Positions 18,774-27,962 are shown, counted from the first letter of the stretch. The stretch is DNA of 64,000 nt from Pseudomaricurvus hydrocarbonicus (GCF_011602365.1 NZ_JAAONZ010000001.1:124001-188000); one strand, 5' to 3'. Translations and numbers: made by a program. The notes: generated from the letters alone by a model not told the origin.

Positions 18774-20126
18774 ATGCACACCATCAGGTCCGTAAATAAA
18801 CAGTCATTACACAAATACCAGTCGAACAAAAAGCCAATGAGTCAGCCCATGAACATCTCAGCGTTTTCTGTCAAAGCCCCTGATCTTCGCGGTGACCGTG
18901 CTCAAGACAATCTTCGCGATTGTTTGCACCCTGCCCGTCACTCCCTCCTGCGGAGAGTGTTGTTCACTTGCCTGATAGTGCCATTGGCCATTTTATCGGG
19001 CTGCTCCAGCAATACGGTGAAAACCACCCAGGTGGTGCCTGTAATGCAGGAACAGGCCGCCATCCCGGAAGCTGAACTGCTGGATGTGGGCATCCACTTG
19101 TTCGATCCTGGCCTGGAAGATGCCAATGATGACGATCAGGTTGTCTTTCCCGAAATCCGCAAGGCTGAATCACGCTTTATTCCCTACCATCTGATGCAGA
19201 CATTGCAGTCCAGTGCGGCCTGGGGGGCGGTTCGGGTTATCCCAAATTCACAAAACAATGTGGACGTCACCGTCAAAGGCCAGATTCTGCAGTCTGACGG
19301 CGAGCAATTGCGCATCGTGGTCCATGTAATGGATGCCACCGGCAATGAGTGGTACGAAAAAGAGTACGAGGGCCTTGCCAGTAAATACGCCTACACCAAG
19401 CGTCGCAACAGCGCGGTTCCCAATGAACCCTTTCAGAGTCTTTACAACCAGATTGCGAACGACATGCTGCGCTATCGTCGTGAAAACTTTGCAAGCGCCG
19501 ATTTGCAAAAAATTCGCACCATTGCCGAATTGCGTTTCGCTCAAAGTTTTTCTCCGGCCGCTTTCGGCGGTCACTTAAAAGAAACCTCCAAGGGTGAATA
19601 TGAGATTACCCGATTGCCCGCCGAGGGAGACCCTATGCTCGACCGGATCCGCCAGATTCGTGAACGGGATTATCTGTTTGTCGACACCTTACAGGATTAC
19701 TACGGCGGTTTCGTGAAAGACATGGATCAGCCCTATCAGGAATGGCGCGGCCAAAGTTACAACGAAGTCATCGCTCTGAGGGAACTCAAACGCGATGCCC
19801 GCAATCGAACTATTATGGGGATTGCCGCCTTGATCGGTGGAATCGCGGCAGCGGGTGGTGATCACGGGTCAACGCGAGCGGCTGGTACCGTGGCTGTTGC
19901 CGGCGGGGCCTATATGATCAAAAGCGGATTTGATAAACGCGCAGAATCGGAAATGCATGTCGAGGCACTGCAGGAACTCGGCGACTCACTGGAAGCCGCC
20001 ATCGAGCCACAGGTAATCGAACTGGAAGACCGAACCATCACCTTATCCGGCACCGTCGAAAACCAATATGAGCAGTGGCGCGAATTGCTCCGTGAAATTT
20101 ATCAAGTCGATACCGGAATGCAGTAA
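18774..20126 (+). CDS. Lipoprotein with LpoB/CsgG-like domain
   Basis: A hydrophobic stretch ending LAILSGCSS gives a lipobox, but from ATG 18774 it lies at residue 77 and from ATG 18837 at residue 56, so the true start is uncertain. The mature protein has an alpha/beta domain (ELLDVGIHLFD, SRFIPYHLMQTLQSSAAWGAVRVIP, VDVTVKGQILQSDGEQLRIVVHVMDATG) that resembles the CsgG/LpoB/GNA1162 fold, by pattern only. Later a Gly/Ala-rich hydrophobic segment (MGIAALIGGIAAAGG) and a helical C-terminus follow. It lies 16 bases after the Ser-rich lipoprotein gene and probably shares its message. Confidence 0.75.
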   Translation: MHTIRSVNKQSLHKYQSNKKPMSQPMNISAFSVKAPDLRGDRAQDNLRDCLHPARHSLLRRVLFTCLIVPLAILSGCSSNTVKTTQVVPVMQEQAAIPEAELLDVGIHLFDPGLEDANDDDQVVFPEIRKAESRFIPYHLMQTLQSSAAWGAVRVIPNSQNNVDVTVKGQILQSDGEQLRIVVHVMDATGNEWYEKEYEGLASKYAYTKRRNSAVPNEPFQSLYNQIANDMLRYRRENFASADLQKIRTIAELRFAQSFSPAAFGGHLKETSKGEYEITRLPAEGDPMLDRIRQIRERDYLFVDTLQDYYGGFVKDMDQPYQEWRGQSYNEVIALRELKRDARNRTIMGIAALIGGIAAAGGDHGSTRAAGTVAVAGGAYMIKSGFDKRAESEMHVEALQELGDSLEAAIEPQVIELEDRTITLSGTVENQYEQWRELLREIYQVDTGMQ

Positions 20127-20444
20127 TACCACCTGGCGCCCTCGTGCACTTAATCCCTGCATGAGGCCGGCAACGGCCATGAAGCGGGACAAGGATTGCG
20201 CGGGATGGCTGCTCATCTGTCCCGGAACGGGTGACTGCCCGGAATTCATGCAGCGCTGACTGGCAATCTGAAGAATAAACATCAATAATCAATGTGTAGG
20301 TATTAATCTAAGAGGCACTATTGTTAGAACCTTTGATGTAATTACCCCGGTCCGTCCTGCTGTTTTGCAGCAGATGGAAGCTGTGAAATAAAACAGCATA
20401 AGGACCTCCAGGCCATTCGACAGTGAGCAATTGAATACAGAACC
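20127..20444. other. Intergenic region, no gene seen
   Basis: About 318 bases. A short hairpin CTGCTG-N5-CAGCAG (20357-20373) lies in the second half. AT-rich sequence around 20280-20345 could hold a promoter for the TPR gene, but I cannot point to clear boxes. Confidence 0.35.
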
Positions 20445-22040
20445 ATGACGGAGTCAAACATTAAACCCCAAACAGCGTCTTCTGCCGCCGACGCCAGCCC
20501 AGGCGCGGACGACAAGTGGGATGACAGTGAATTTCAGTCTCATCAGAAGCCCAACTGGCTGAAAACGCACCAGACCGAAGTCATCGGCTTTGCCGCATTA
20601 AGCGTCATTCTGCTGGCTGTCATCTTCTGGCTACCCAATGCCGTCGAACCACCAATACATGATTCAGCGGCTTCCTCTCAGTCCCGGCAAGCTGCCACCC
20701 CCCCCCAGGAAGCCGCCAGCAATACCCAGGGCGACGTAAGTCCCACCCCCTCTCCCAACAGCACCGGGCCACTGGAATCCCCATGGCAAGATGCCCAGAC
20801 CACCAAGGCTCGACGTGCGGCCCAGGAAATCCTGGCAAAACTGCTGGACCAGCAAACCACTCTGGAGGGCATGCAGGTCAACCTGTGGGCCAAAGACGCG
20901 TTTGAAGCTGCCACCCTGAAAGCGAGTGAAGGCGACGAGCTCTATCGGACAAGAGCCTTTGGTGACGCCCTGGCCAGTTACGAAACAGCCCTGAAACTTT
21001 TTGAACAACTGGTGGCGCAGGCAGAAACAGAGTTCGCTCAGGCGATTGCTGCCGGTGACACGGCCATCACCAGCCAACAACCACAGGCAGCGGTAGATGC
21101 CTACACTCTTGCGACGGCCATTCGACCCAACAACAGCGATGCCCAAGCCGGATTGGCGCGAGCCAAGGTTCAGGAACAACTCATCGATCACCTCGAAACT
21201 GCCGACAATTTGATGTTGCAGTATCAATACCAGGAGGCAAAAGATCACATCAATCAGGCTCTGTCCCTGGACGGCCAATCCAAAATCGCGGCAGAGAAAC
21301 TGGTTCAGATTAATAAAGCCATTGCCGAAGGCAATTTTGCCAGCCATATGGGCCAGGGCTATAGCCATCTTGAGCAGGGGCAATACTCCAAGGCCATCGC
21401 TCAATTTAAAAAGGCTCAAGCCTTAAAACCCAACAATCAGACAGCGCGTGACGCCATTGTCCAGGCCAGCAATCAACAGACCCAATATCGAATTCAGCAA
21501 GCCCTGCAGTTAGCCGCACAACAGGAGGATCAGGAGCAGTGGCGAAATGCCCTGTCCAACTACCAGGCCGCCGAAACGTTCGACTCCAGTCTGGTTGCTG
21601 CCAGAGTCGGTATTTTGCGGACCCAGGCTCGTGCCCAACTGGACGAACAACTGCAACAGCTGATCGATCAGCCACTGCGCCTTGCCGACCCGGCCGTATA
21701 CCGCAGTGCACAGCAACTGTTGAGTGATGCCAGTAACGTCAAACCCCGCGGTCCGCGTATTGAAAAACAACAGCAACAATTGCAACAAGCGCTTGAAAAA
21801 GCACTGGATCCTGTCGCGGTGTTATTGCGCTCTGACAATCAGACACAAGTGACATTATACCGCGTGGGGCCGCTGGGCAATTTCAAAGAACAGACGCTGG
21901 AACTGAAACCTGGCCGTTACACACTGGTAGGAAGCCGTAATGGCTATCGGGATGTACGGGAAGAATTTACACTGCAGCCGGGCACCAACGCCAAAACCAT
22001 TGTCATTCAGTGTGAAGAAAGAATTGCTCTGGGAGGATAA
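20445..22040 (+). CDS. Membrane-anchored TPR protein with PEGA-like C-terminus
   Basis: A 531-residue bitopic protein: a ~44-residue acidic cytoplasmic N-terminus, one helix at residues ~45-64 (TEVIGFAALSVILLAVIFWL), a Pro/Ser/Gln-rich linker, then several TPR-like repeats (for example LYRTRAFGDALASYETALKLFEQL and GYSHLEQGQYSKAIAQFKKAQALKP). The last ~70 residues (QTVTLYRV-like strands, LKPGRYTLVGSRNGYRDVREEFTL) fit a PEGA-type beta domain. The periplasmic TPRs suggest a scaffold. It is followed within 100 bases by the PEGA/SUMF1 protein, which shares its overall plan. Confidence 0.82.
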   Translation: MTESNIKPQTASSAADASPGADDKWDDSEFQSHQKPNWLKTHQTEVIGFAALSVILLAVIFWLPNAVEPPIHDSAASSQSRQAATPPQEAASNTQGDVSPTPSPNSTGPLESPWQDAQTTKARRAAQEILAKLLDQQTTLEGMQVNLWAKDAFEAATLKASEGDELYRTRAFGDALASYETALKLFEQLVAQAETEFAQAIAAGDTAITSQQPQAAVDAYTLATAIRPNNSDAQAGLARAKVQEQLIDHLETADNLMLQYQYQEAKDHINQALSLDGQSKIAAEKLVQINKAIAEGNFASHMGQGYSHLEQGQYSKAIAQFKKAQALKPNNQTARDAIVQASNQQTQYRIQQALQLAAQQEDQEQWRNALSNYQAAETFDSSLVAARVGILRTQARAQLDEQLQQLIDQPLRLADPAVYRSAQQLLSDASNVKPRGPRIEKQQQQLQQALEKALDPVAVLLRSDNQTQVTLYRVGPLGNFKEQTLELKPGRYTLVGSRNGYRDVREEFTLQPGTNAKTIVIQCEERIALGG

Positions 22041-22138
22041 ATGTAACAACCGATCGACTGCATTCGCGCACCGACATTACTGGCACTCAGGCTTTGTGCG
22101 GCAGGCAGACATTCACCACTCTGATTCAGACTGAATTT

Positions 22139-24232
22139 ATGACTCAACAGGAAGAGATACCCGATATCAACGAGCGCAGCGATTCCCCTATGGCGGATGA
22201 CGACATCATTCAACCGCTGGATTTCGAGCCGGCACAACCGCGACAGCACTCCCCCGGCTGGAAACCCTCCTCGCTGTCCGTCACGGTTGGCATTGCCTCG
22301 TTAGTAACCCTGCTGGTATTAGCCTATTTATTTGCGGCAAAATCCCTGTACATACGCACCAACACTGAACAACCGGCAATCAGCGTCGACGGTTTGCTGA
22401 CGCTGAACGTGGGCGAACGTTTTCTGCTGTTAAAAGGTCCCCACCAAGTCAACATTCAGGCAGACGGCTACTACCCCTATTCTGAAACGCTGCAGATAAA
22501 CAGCGATGACAATCAATATCACGACATTGACTTGAAACCGTTGCCCGGCCACCTGACCGTGATCAGCAATACCCCAGCCCAGATCTCTGTAGATGGCACC
22601 CCTTTGGGGGCCAGCGGAGAGCGCCTGCAAAACATTGCCGCTGGCGACCACCTGTTAAGCGCGCAGGCGGACCGTTACCAACCCCTTGAGCAACCAATCA
22701 CCATCGAGGGGCTGGATAAAGACCAGAGCCTGACCATCGAACTGCAACCGGATTGGGCTAACGTGGACATTACCTCCACCCCCGCAGGGGCGAGTGTATT
22801 CTCCGACGGCGCTGAAATTGGCACAACCCCGCTGACCGCGGAACTGCTCACCGGCAAACATGATCTGATGGTCAAATTAGCCGGCTACAAAGCCTGGCGC
22901 CAGAGCCTGAGAGTCAAGGCTCAGGAAGCCGAAACCTTGCCGCACATTACACTCGTCAAAGCTGACGGGTTAGTGGACGTGGTTTCCAAACCTGCCGGTG
23001 CCAGCGTCACCGTCAATGGGCAATTTCGAGGCAAAACCCCGGTGGAAATTGCCCTTAGCCCCGGCAAAACCTATAACTTCACCCTGTTCAAAGACGGTTA
23101 CAGTCCTCAACACCGCAAGGTCAGCGTGACCTCGGGCAAAGAGGCTTCGCTGTCGGTAAATTTAACCGCTGACCTGGGCAACATCTCCATCTCCGCAACC
23201 CCTGCCGATGCGCTGTTGTATGTGGATGATCGCTTAATGGGACGAGCCAATCAAAATCTGACGTTACCGGCCCGCAAACACCGTATTCGCATCAGCAAAG
23301 AAGGCTACGCCGATCATACTCAAACTGTGCTTGCGCGACAGGATCTGGATCAGAACCTGACCATTCGTTTACTGACCAATGAAGAGTACAAGTGGAAGAA
23401 CATCAAACCCACCCTGCACACCGCAGCCAAACAAAAACTGCTGCTGTTTAAGCCTGACCACACGTTCACTATGGGTGCCTCACGCCGGGAACAGGGCCGT
23501 CGCGCCAACGAAGCGCAGCGCACCGTTAAGCTCGACCGGGCTTTTTATCTGAGTGAAAAACTGGTGACAAATGCTGAGTACCGACGCTTCGAAAAATTTC
23601 ATACCTCGGGACACGTTAAAGGCAATAGCCTGAACGGTGAACAATATCCGGTGGTCAACGTTACCTGGCAAAAAGCCGCCCTCTACTGCAACTGGCTGTC
23701 AGCGCAGGACAACTTACCACCGTTTTATCAGGTCACTGGCGGTGTAGTCAGTGGTTTTAACTCCGAGAGCAATGGCTATCGTTTGCCCACTGAAGCCGAA
23801 TGGTCGTGGGCCGCAAGACTCTCGGGCAACAAGATGATGAAATACTCCTGGGGTGAAAATCTGCCGCCGGCAAAAGGTTCCGGTAACTTTGGCGACCGTC
23901 AAGCCGCAGCCCTGTTAGGCGCCATCCTGGTCAGTTATGACGATGGATTTGCAGTAACTTCTCCGGTGGGTAAATTTCCTCCCAACCATCACAAGCTGTA
24001 CGATATCAGCGGTAATGCGGCCGAGTGGATCAATGATTATTACGGCATAGAAACCGGTTTGTCACTCAAAGCGAAAGTCAATCCGATGGGGCCGGACAGT
24101 GGCGATTACCATGTGATCCGCGGCTCGAGCTGGGCCAACGCGACCATGACAGATTTGCGTTTATCTTTTCGGGACTACGGAACCGAAGCCCGCAATGATC
24201 TGGGCTTCCGCATTGCCCGGTTTATTGATTAA
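22139..24232 (+). CDS. Membrane-anchored PEGA-repeat protein with SUMF1/FGE-like domain
   Basis: A 697-residue bitopic protein: helix at residues ~47-67, then four or so PEGA-type repeats (VISNTPAQISVDGTPLG, ITSTPAGASVFSDGAEIGTTPL, VVSKPAGASVTVNGQFRGKTP, ISATPADALLYVDDRLMG) and a C-terminal SUMF1/formylglycine-generating-enzyme-like domain from ~437 (FTMGAS, GYRLPTEAEWSWAARL, DISGNAAEWINDYYG, IRGSSWANA, DLGFRIAR). The active FGE cysteines are missing: the motif region reads VIRGSSWANATMTDLRLS. It is therefore likely a binding or structural domain. ATG 22139 is preferred over the in-frame TTG at 22094. Confidence 0.9.
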   Translation: MTQQEEIPDINERSDSPMADDDIIQPLDFEPAQPRQHSPGWKPSSLSVTVGIASLVTLLVLAYLFAAKSLYIRTNTEQPAISVDGLLTLNVGERFLLLKGPHQVNIQADGYYPYSETLQINSDDNQYHDIDLKPLPGHLTVISNTPAQISVDGTPLGASGERLQNIAAGDHLLSAQADRYQPLEQPITIEGLDKDQSLTIELQPDWANVDITSTPAGASVFSDGAEIGTTPLTAELLTGKHDLMVKLAGYKAWRQSLRVKAQEAETLPHITLVKADGLVDVVSKPAGASVTVNGQFRGKTPVEIALSPGKTYNFTLFKDGYSPQHRKVSVTSGKEASLSVNLTADLGNISISATPADALLYVDDRLMGRANQNLTLPARKHRIRISKEGYADHTQTVLARQDLDQNLTIRLLTNEEYKWKNIKPTLHTAAKQKLLLFKPDHTFTMGASRREQGRRANEAQRTVKLDRAFYLSEKLVTNAEYRRFEKFHTSGHVKGNSLNGEQYPVVNVTWQKAALYCNWLSAQDNLPPFYQVTGGVVSGFNSESNGYRLPTEAEWSWAARLSGNKMMKYSWGENLPPAKGSGNFGDRQAAALLGAILVSYDDGFAVTSPVGKFPPNHHKLYDISGNAAEWINDYYGIETGLSLKAKVNPMGPDSGDYHVIRGSSWANATMTDLRLSFRDYGTEARNDLGFRIARFID

Positions 24233-24325
24233 AGATTGCCGTTAAGACCATACAATAAGTTCACGACCAGACATGTAGAGCCTACAGGTCACCCATAATT
24301 GAAGATCATAAATTAAGAGCATTCA

Positions 24326-24604
24326 GTGAAGACCATTAGACAACGCAATGTAACCACAGCACTCCTTAGCGGCGTATTACTGCTGGTCATCTTCAGTCCA
24401 CTTAGCCTGGCTCAAGCCACCACGCAAACCGAAGACACCACGTCAAAATCCCAGCAGCAACAAGAGTCACAAGAAGAACAAAAACAAACTGACACCCCCA
24501 AAGCAGCCGCGACAAAGACTGGCAGCGGCCAAACGGATCCGAACTTCACTCCGTCAGAACAAGTCTCTGAAGACTTGTCCGTCTCTTTTCCGGTGGACAT
24601 ATGA
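24326..24604 (+). CDS. Small secreted Gln/Thr-rich protein
   Basis: A 92-residue protein with a GTG start. It has an N-terminal signal (residues ~10-28, hydrophobic, ending SLAQA), then a polar Gln/Glu/Thr/Lys stretch and a conserved-looking tail PSEQVSEDLSVSFPVDI. AAGAG lies upstream at a workable distance. The family is not known to me. It belongs to the same-strand cluster, with an intergenic repeat between it and the ExbB-like gene. Confidence 0.65.
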   Translation: MKTIRQRNVTTALLSGVLLLVIFSPLSLAQATTQTEDTTSKSQQQQESQEEQKQTDTPKAAATKTGSGQTDPNFTPSEQVSEDLSVSFPVDI

Positions 24605-24605
24605 A

Positions 24606-24667
24606 GTGGCTAGCGGCGACCCCCGGGGGCCTTCTCTTGCTGCGCAGCTCACCTTGCAATAGCTAGT
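24606..24667. repeat. 62-bp dispersed repeat, copy A
   Basis: Aligns without gaps to 40680-40741; I count 10 differences in 62 positions. The best conserved core is CTTCTCTTGCTGCGCA followed by TCACCTTG. It lies between the small secreted gene and the proton-channel gene, immediately after the former's stop codon. Confidence 0.8.
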
Positions 24668-24739
24668 GTAGAAAACACCAATGAAAACCGATTTTCGAAA
24701 CAACCAAATTACCCAGATCATGAGTTTAGGGACTTAACT

Positions 24740-25537
24740 ATGAAACGCAACGCTGGATCAGAGTTCATCTACCAACTGTTTGCCCTGCTGATTTCCATCA
24801 TCATCGTTCACTCTGTTTATGTGGCATGGGTTCGCCCCAATGCCGATGCCATTCTACAAGAACAAATGGACAAGCAAGCTGCAGGTGAACCTTACGTGGT
24901 GCAGCGAAGTCTGTTCGTGGTCATGCGCGATTACGAGCAGGAAGCCTGCTTTGTGTTAATGCTGTGGGCTATGTGCATCATGGGCTATAAAGCACGCCAG
25001 GCCATCCAGGAACGTAAAATGCTGGACATGCCGCTGCTTCGGGTTCGCGAAGGTGCCAGTATTCTTCCCGATGACACGGTTGAGTTTTCCAGACCCATTG
25101 AAGCCCTGCCCGCTAACCAACAAGCACTTTTAATTCCTCGCACCCTGACCACAGCCCTGCAGCGCTTTCAAACCACTCACAATGTGGCCGACGCCAGTAC
25201 TGCGGTTAAAGATGCCTGCGAAACAGAATCCGACCGGCTGGACAGTGAACTGTCCATGGTGCGTTACATTGCCTGGGCGATTCCCTCTATCGGGTTTATC
25301 GGTACGGTACGCGGTATTGGCGAAGCCCTGGGCCAGGCACATAAAGCGGTTGAGGGCGATATTGCCGGGGTAACCATCAGCCTCGGCGTTGCCTTCAACT
25401 CGACCTTTGTGGCTCTGGTTATCAGTATTGTTGTCATGTTCTTCAGTCACCAATTGCAATTACTGCAGGAACGGCAAGTACTGGACACACAAAAATACTG
25501 CAACGAAAAACTGCTGCGTTTTCTGCGTGCTATCTGA
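24740..25537 (+). CDS. MotA/TolQ/ExbB-family proton channel protein
   Basis: A 265-residue inner-membrane protein with helices at about 11-30, 68-83, 175-195 and 213-235. The last two match the family core: YIAWAIPSIGFIGTVRGIGEAL (residues 176-197) and GVTISLGVAFNSTFVALVISIVV. The cytoplasmic loop between helices 2 and 3 is ~90 residues. In known systems a pentamer of this protein surrounds a dimer of an ExbD/TolR/MotB partner and converts proton flow into motion. Here no separate ExbD gene exists; the two VWA proteins two and three genes downstream carry suitable N-terminal helices. RBS AGGGA, eight bases upstream. Confidence 0.9.
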   Translation: MKRNAGSEFIYQLFALLISIIIVHSVYVAWVRPNADAILQEQMDKQAAGEPYVVQRSLFVVMRDYEQEACFVLMLWAMCIMGYKARQAIQERKMLDMPLLRVREGASILPDDTVEFSRPIEALPANQQALLIPRTLTTALQRFQTTHNVADASTAVKDACETESDRLDSELSMVRYIAWAIPSIGFIGTVRGIGEALGQAHKAVEGDIAGVTISLGVAFNSTFVALVISIVVMFFSHQLQLLQERQVLDTQKYCNEKLLRFLRAI

Positions 25538-25547
25538 GTAAATCATC

Positions 25548-26825
25548 ATGCCTTTGTTCTTGGAACTGAATGATCTGGGTATCCGCTGCTACCATCAAGG
25601 CGAACTGCTATTCCAGAGCCCTGGCGTTGCCATTGTGGATAAGCCAATGCTGTTTGGTACAGACGCCTGGCACGCCAGCCGTAAAAAGCCCCTCAATACT
25701 CACTGTCAGTTTTGGTCACAACTCAATACAGACCCCATCCACAGCCATCACCCACAAGTGCGGCATAATGCAGATTTGGCCTATTTGCATTTACAGCATA
25801 TAGAATCGCAATTACCCATCAATTTTGCAGATCAGGAAGTGATTTTTTCTCTGCCTGGCTCTACTCCCCGTGAATCACTGGGACTGTTGCTGGGCATTGC
25901 CCAGCAATGCGGTATGAACACAGTGGGACTGGTGGACAGTGCGCTGGCATCGATGATCAGGCACGTCAAAGACCAGAAACAATGGCATTTGGAAATGTAT
26001 TTAAACCACTGTGTGTTAACGGAGCTGACACTTTCTGACAACCGTTTACAAAGGACCAACGTTGAGACCTTCAGCGATCAAGGTTGGCTGGACTTGCACA
26101 ATCAACTGTTGCGATATTTCAGTGAACTGTTCATTCAACAGACACGCTTCAACCCTCGCCACGGCGCCGATTCGGAACAGTCCCTGTTTGATGCGATCCC
26201 GCTATGGCTGCAGGAATCTGTCAACACCGATACGCTGGAATGTGAACTGGAAGGTTACAGCATTAAGTTGGACACCAAAGCCTTGCGGCAGTTTGTGCAA
26301 AACTTTATGCACCCCTTACACCAACAACTCCGTCATACTCCCAACCTTTATTTAGGCGACCGGCTGGCCCAGTGGGCGGCTATATTAATCCACCCCATCA
26401 ACGCCAGCCCAGTCACCGAGCGGGAAACAGCCTCTGCATTACTGACCATCAGTCAGCAACTTGCGTCATCCCCGGAGGGGGTACGCTTTATCAGCAGCCT
26501 GCCCTGTGAAGCCGTTACGCCAGTTACCGAAACCAGACCAACGGCTTCCCATTTGCTCTGGAAGCATCATGCATACCCGCTGCACGGGCATTATTCACTC
26601 AGTCTTCAAGGTGACATGGTCCGCGGTGAACACGCTCAGGCACTGCTGACCCTCAAAAACGGTGTCATTGAGGCGGACGCCGTACATGCTGACAGGCTCA
26701 CCTTAAACGGTAGCGCCTGGAACCTGGACTCCACCGCTCAGGCCGAATACCCCTTCCTGTGTGGCGACTCGCTGCGTGTCAACGACCTAAAGGCTGAGCT
26801 GATGTTCATCCGGGTGGAACGTTAA
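25548..26825 (+). CDS. Cytoplasmic protein, possible divergent actin/Hsp70 (ASKHA) fold
   Basis: A 425-residue soluble protein without signal or membrane helix. No family is certain. The order of motifs recalls the Hsp70/PilM/FtsA fold: LFLELNDLGIRCYHQGELLFQSPGVAIV at the start (first phosphate-type hairpin), LFGTDAWHASRKKP, then EVIFSLPGSTPRESLGLLLGIAQQCGMN followed by VGLVDSALAS, like the NEPTAAA region of Hsp70. The C-terminal ~90 residues look like an added beta domain. The gene starts 10 bases after the channel gene and its stop abuts the ATG of the first VWA gene, so the three are tightly coupled. The fold call is inference. Confidence 0.6.
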   Translation: MPLFLELNDLGIRCYHQGELLFQSPGVAIVDKPMLFGTDAWHASRKKPLNTHCQFWSQLNTDPIHSHHPQVRHNADLAYLHLQHIESQLPINFADQEVIFSLPGSTPRESLGLLLGIAQQCGMNTVGLVDSALASMIRHVKDQKQWHLEMYLNHCVLTELTLSDNRLQRTNVETFSDQGWLDLHNQLLRYFSELFIQQTRFNPRHGADSEQSLFDAIPLWLQESVNTDTLECELEGYSIKLDTKALRQFVQNFMHPLHQQLRHTPNLYLGDRLAQWAAILIHPINASPVTERETASALLTISQQLASSPEGVRFISSLPCEAVTPVTETRPTASHLLWKHHAYPLHGHYSLSLQGDMVRGEHAQALLTLKNGVIEADAVHADRLTLNGSAWNLDSTAQAEYPFLCGDSLRVNDLKAELMFIRVER

Positions 26826-27905
26826 ATGGCCAAAAAACGTCGCTTTACAACGTTTAGTCTGTCTTTCCTCGACATCATGTCTTGTGGCTTTGGTGCCGTT
26901 GCGCTTATCTTTCTGATCATTAAACACGATGTGGACAACCGCATAAAAGTAGAGAACCAGGACCTGCTGTCTGAAGTCAGCTTGCTGCAAGAAGATATTC
27001 AAGACGGTGAAGAAGGTATGGTGCGTGCCCGCAACACCTTGTCGGCTTTGGACCAACGTCTGGCCGATGCCGACGGACTCGCCACGCGCATCAGCCAGGA
27101 TATTGAAGCCTCCCGCTCCCGACTGGAAGAACTGATATCGGATCAGGACGACGACTCCATCGAATCCCTGGAGCAAAAAGTTCGTCAGTTACAATCTCAA
27201 AAAGACGAACTGGAAAGAGTTCAGCAAGACAAAGGCAATGACGTTCGTCAGTTCATTGGTCAGGGTAATCGGCAGTACCTCACCGGTATGAAATTCGGCG
27301 GCTCGCACATCCTGATACTGCTGGATGCCTCGGCCAGTATGTTGGACGAAAGCATCGTCAACATTATTCGGCGCCGCAATATGCCTGACGGCATCAAGCG
27401 CAACGCCGAGAAATGGCAGCGTTCCATGGCCACGGTGGACTGGCTGAGCTCGCAATTTCCCGGCGAAAGCCTCTATCAGATATACACCTTTAATACCGAC
27501 GTCACCTCGGTTCTTAAAGGGTCTGAAAACAGCTGGCTCAAAGTCAGTGACGGCGCCCAACTGGAACAAGGCATTCTCAATTTGAGAAAAACCGTACCTG
27601 AAGGCGGTACCAGCCTCGAGCGGGTGTTTCAGGCTGTCAGCCTTCTCAATCCGCGCCCGGACAATATTTATCTCATTACCGATGGCTTGCCCACTCAGGG
27701 TCTGAGCAAGCCCAGAAAAAATACCATCAGCGGGCCGGAACGGGTCAAACTCTTTAATAAAGCGGTAGGTCTGTTACCTGACGGCATACCGGTCAACGTT
27801 ATTTTGGCCCCGATGGAAGGTGACCCGATGGCCGCAGCTGCCTTTTGGCAACTGGCCCAGATTACACAGGGGTCGTTTATCAGCCCATCCAAAGACTGGC
27901 CTTAA
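26826..27905 (+). CDS. VWA-domain protein with ExbD/MotB-like N-terminal helix (first copy)
   Basis: A 359-residue protein. Basic N-terminus MAKKRRFTTF, then one helix SFLDIMSCGFGAVALIFLII (residues 13-32) with Asp16 near its start, as in the proton-carrying helix of MotB/TolR/ExbD. Residues ~40-140 are a charged coiled coil (QDLLSEVSLLQEDIQDG, SLEQKVRQLQSQKDELERV). From ~157 a VWA domain has a full MIDAS set: DASAS (167-171), Thr262 in GGTSLERV and Asp286 in LITDGLPT. The VWA part should be periplasmic. The start codon abuts the preceding stop. It probably pairs with the channel protein at 24740. Confidence 0.85.
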   Translation: MAKKRRFTTFSLSFLDIMSCGFGAVALIFLIIKHDVDNRIKVENQDLLSEVSLLQEDIQDGEEGMVRARNTLSALDQRLADADGLATRISQDIEASRSRLEELISDQDDDSIESLEQKVRQLQSQKDELERVQQDKGNDVRQFIGQGNRQYLTGMKFGGSHILILLDASASMLDESIVNIIRRRNMPDGIKRNAEKWQRSMATVDWLSSQFPGESLYQIYTFNTDVTSVLKGSENSWLKVSDGAQLEQGILNLRKTVPEGGTSLERVFQAVSLLNPRPDNIYLITDGLPTQGLSKPRKNTISGPERVKLFNKAVGLLPDGIPVNVILAPMEGDPMAAAAFWQLAQITQGSFISPSKDWP

Positions 27906-27962
27906 GCAGCGACAGGCGTGAACCCCCGCAACTGACCGCATAGCCCAACAAGGAATTGCACG

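Noticed and set aside
22139-24232. Active formylglycine-generating enzyme
   Set aside because: The two catalytic Cys are absent and no sulfatase gene is nearby.
24606-24667. CRISPR or insertion sequence remnant
   Set aside because: Only two distant copies, no regular spacing and no transposase or cas gene.
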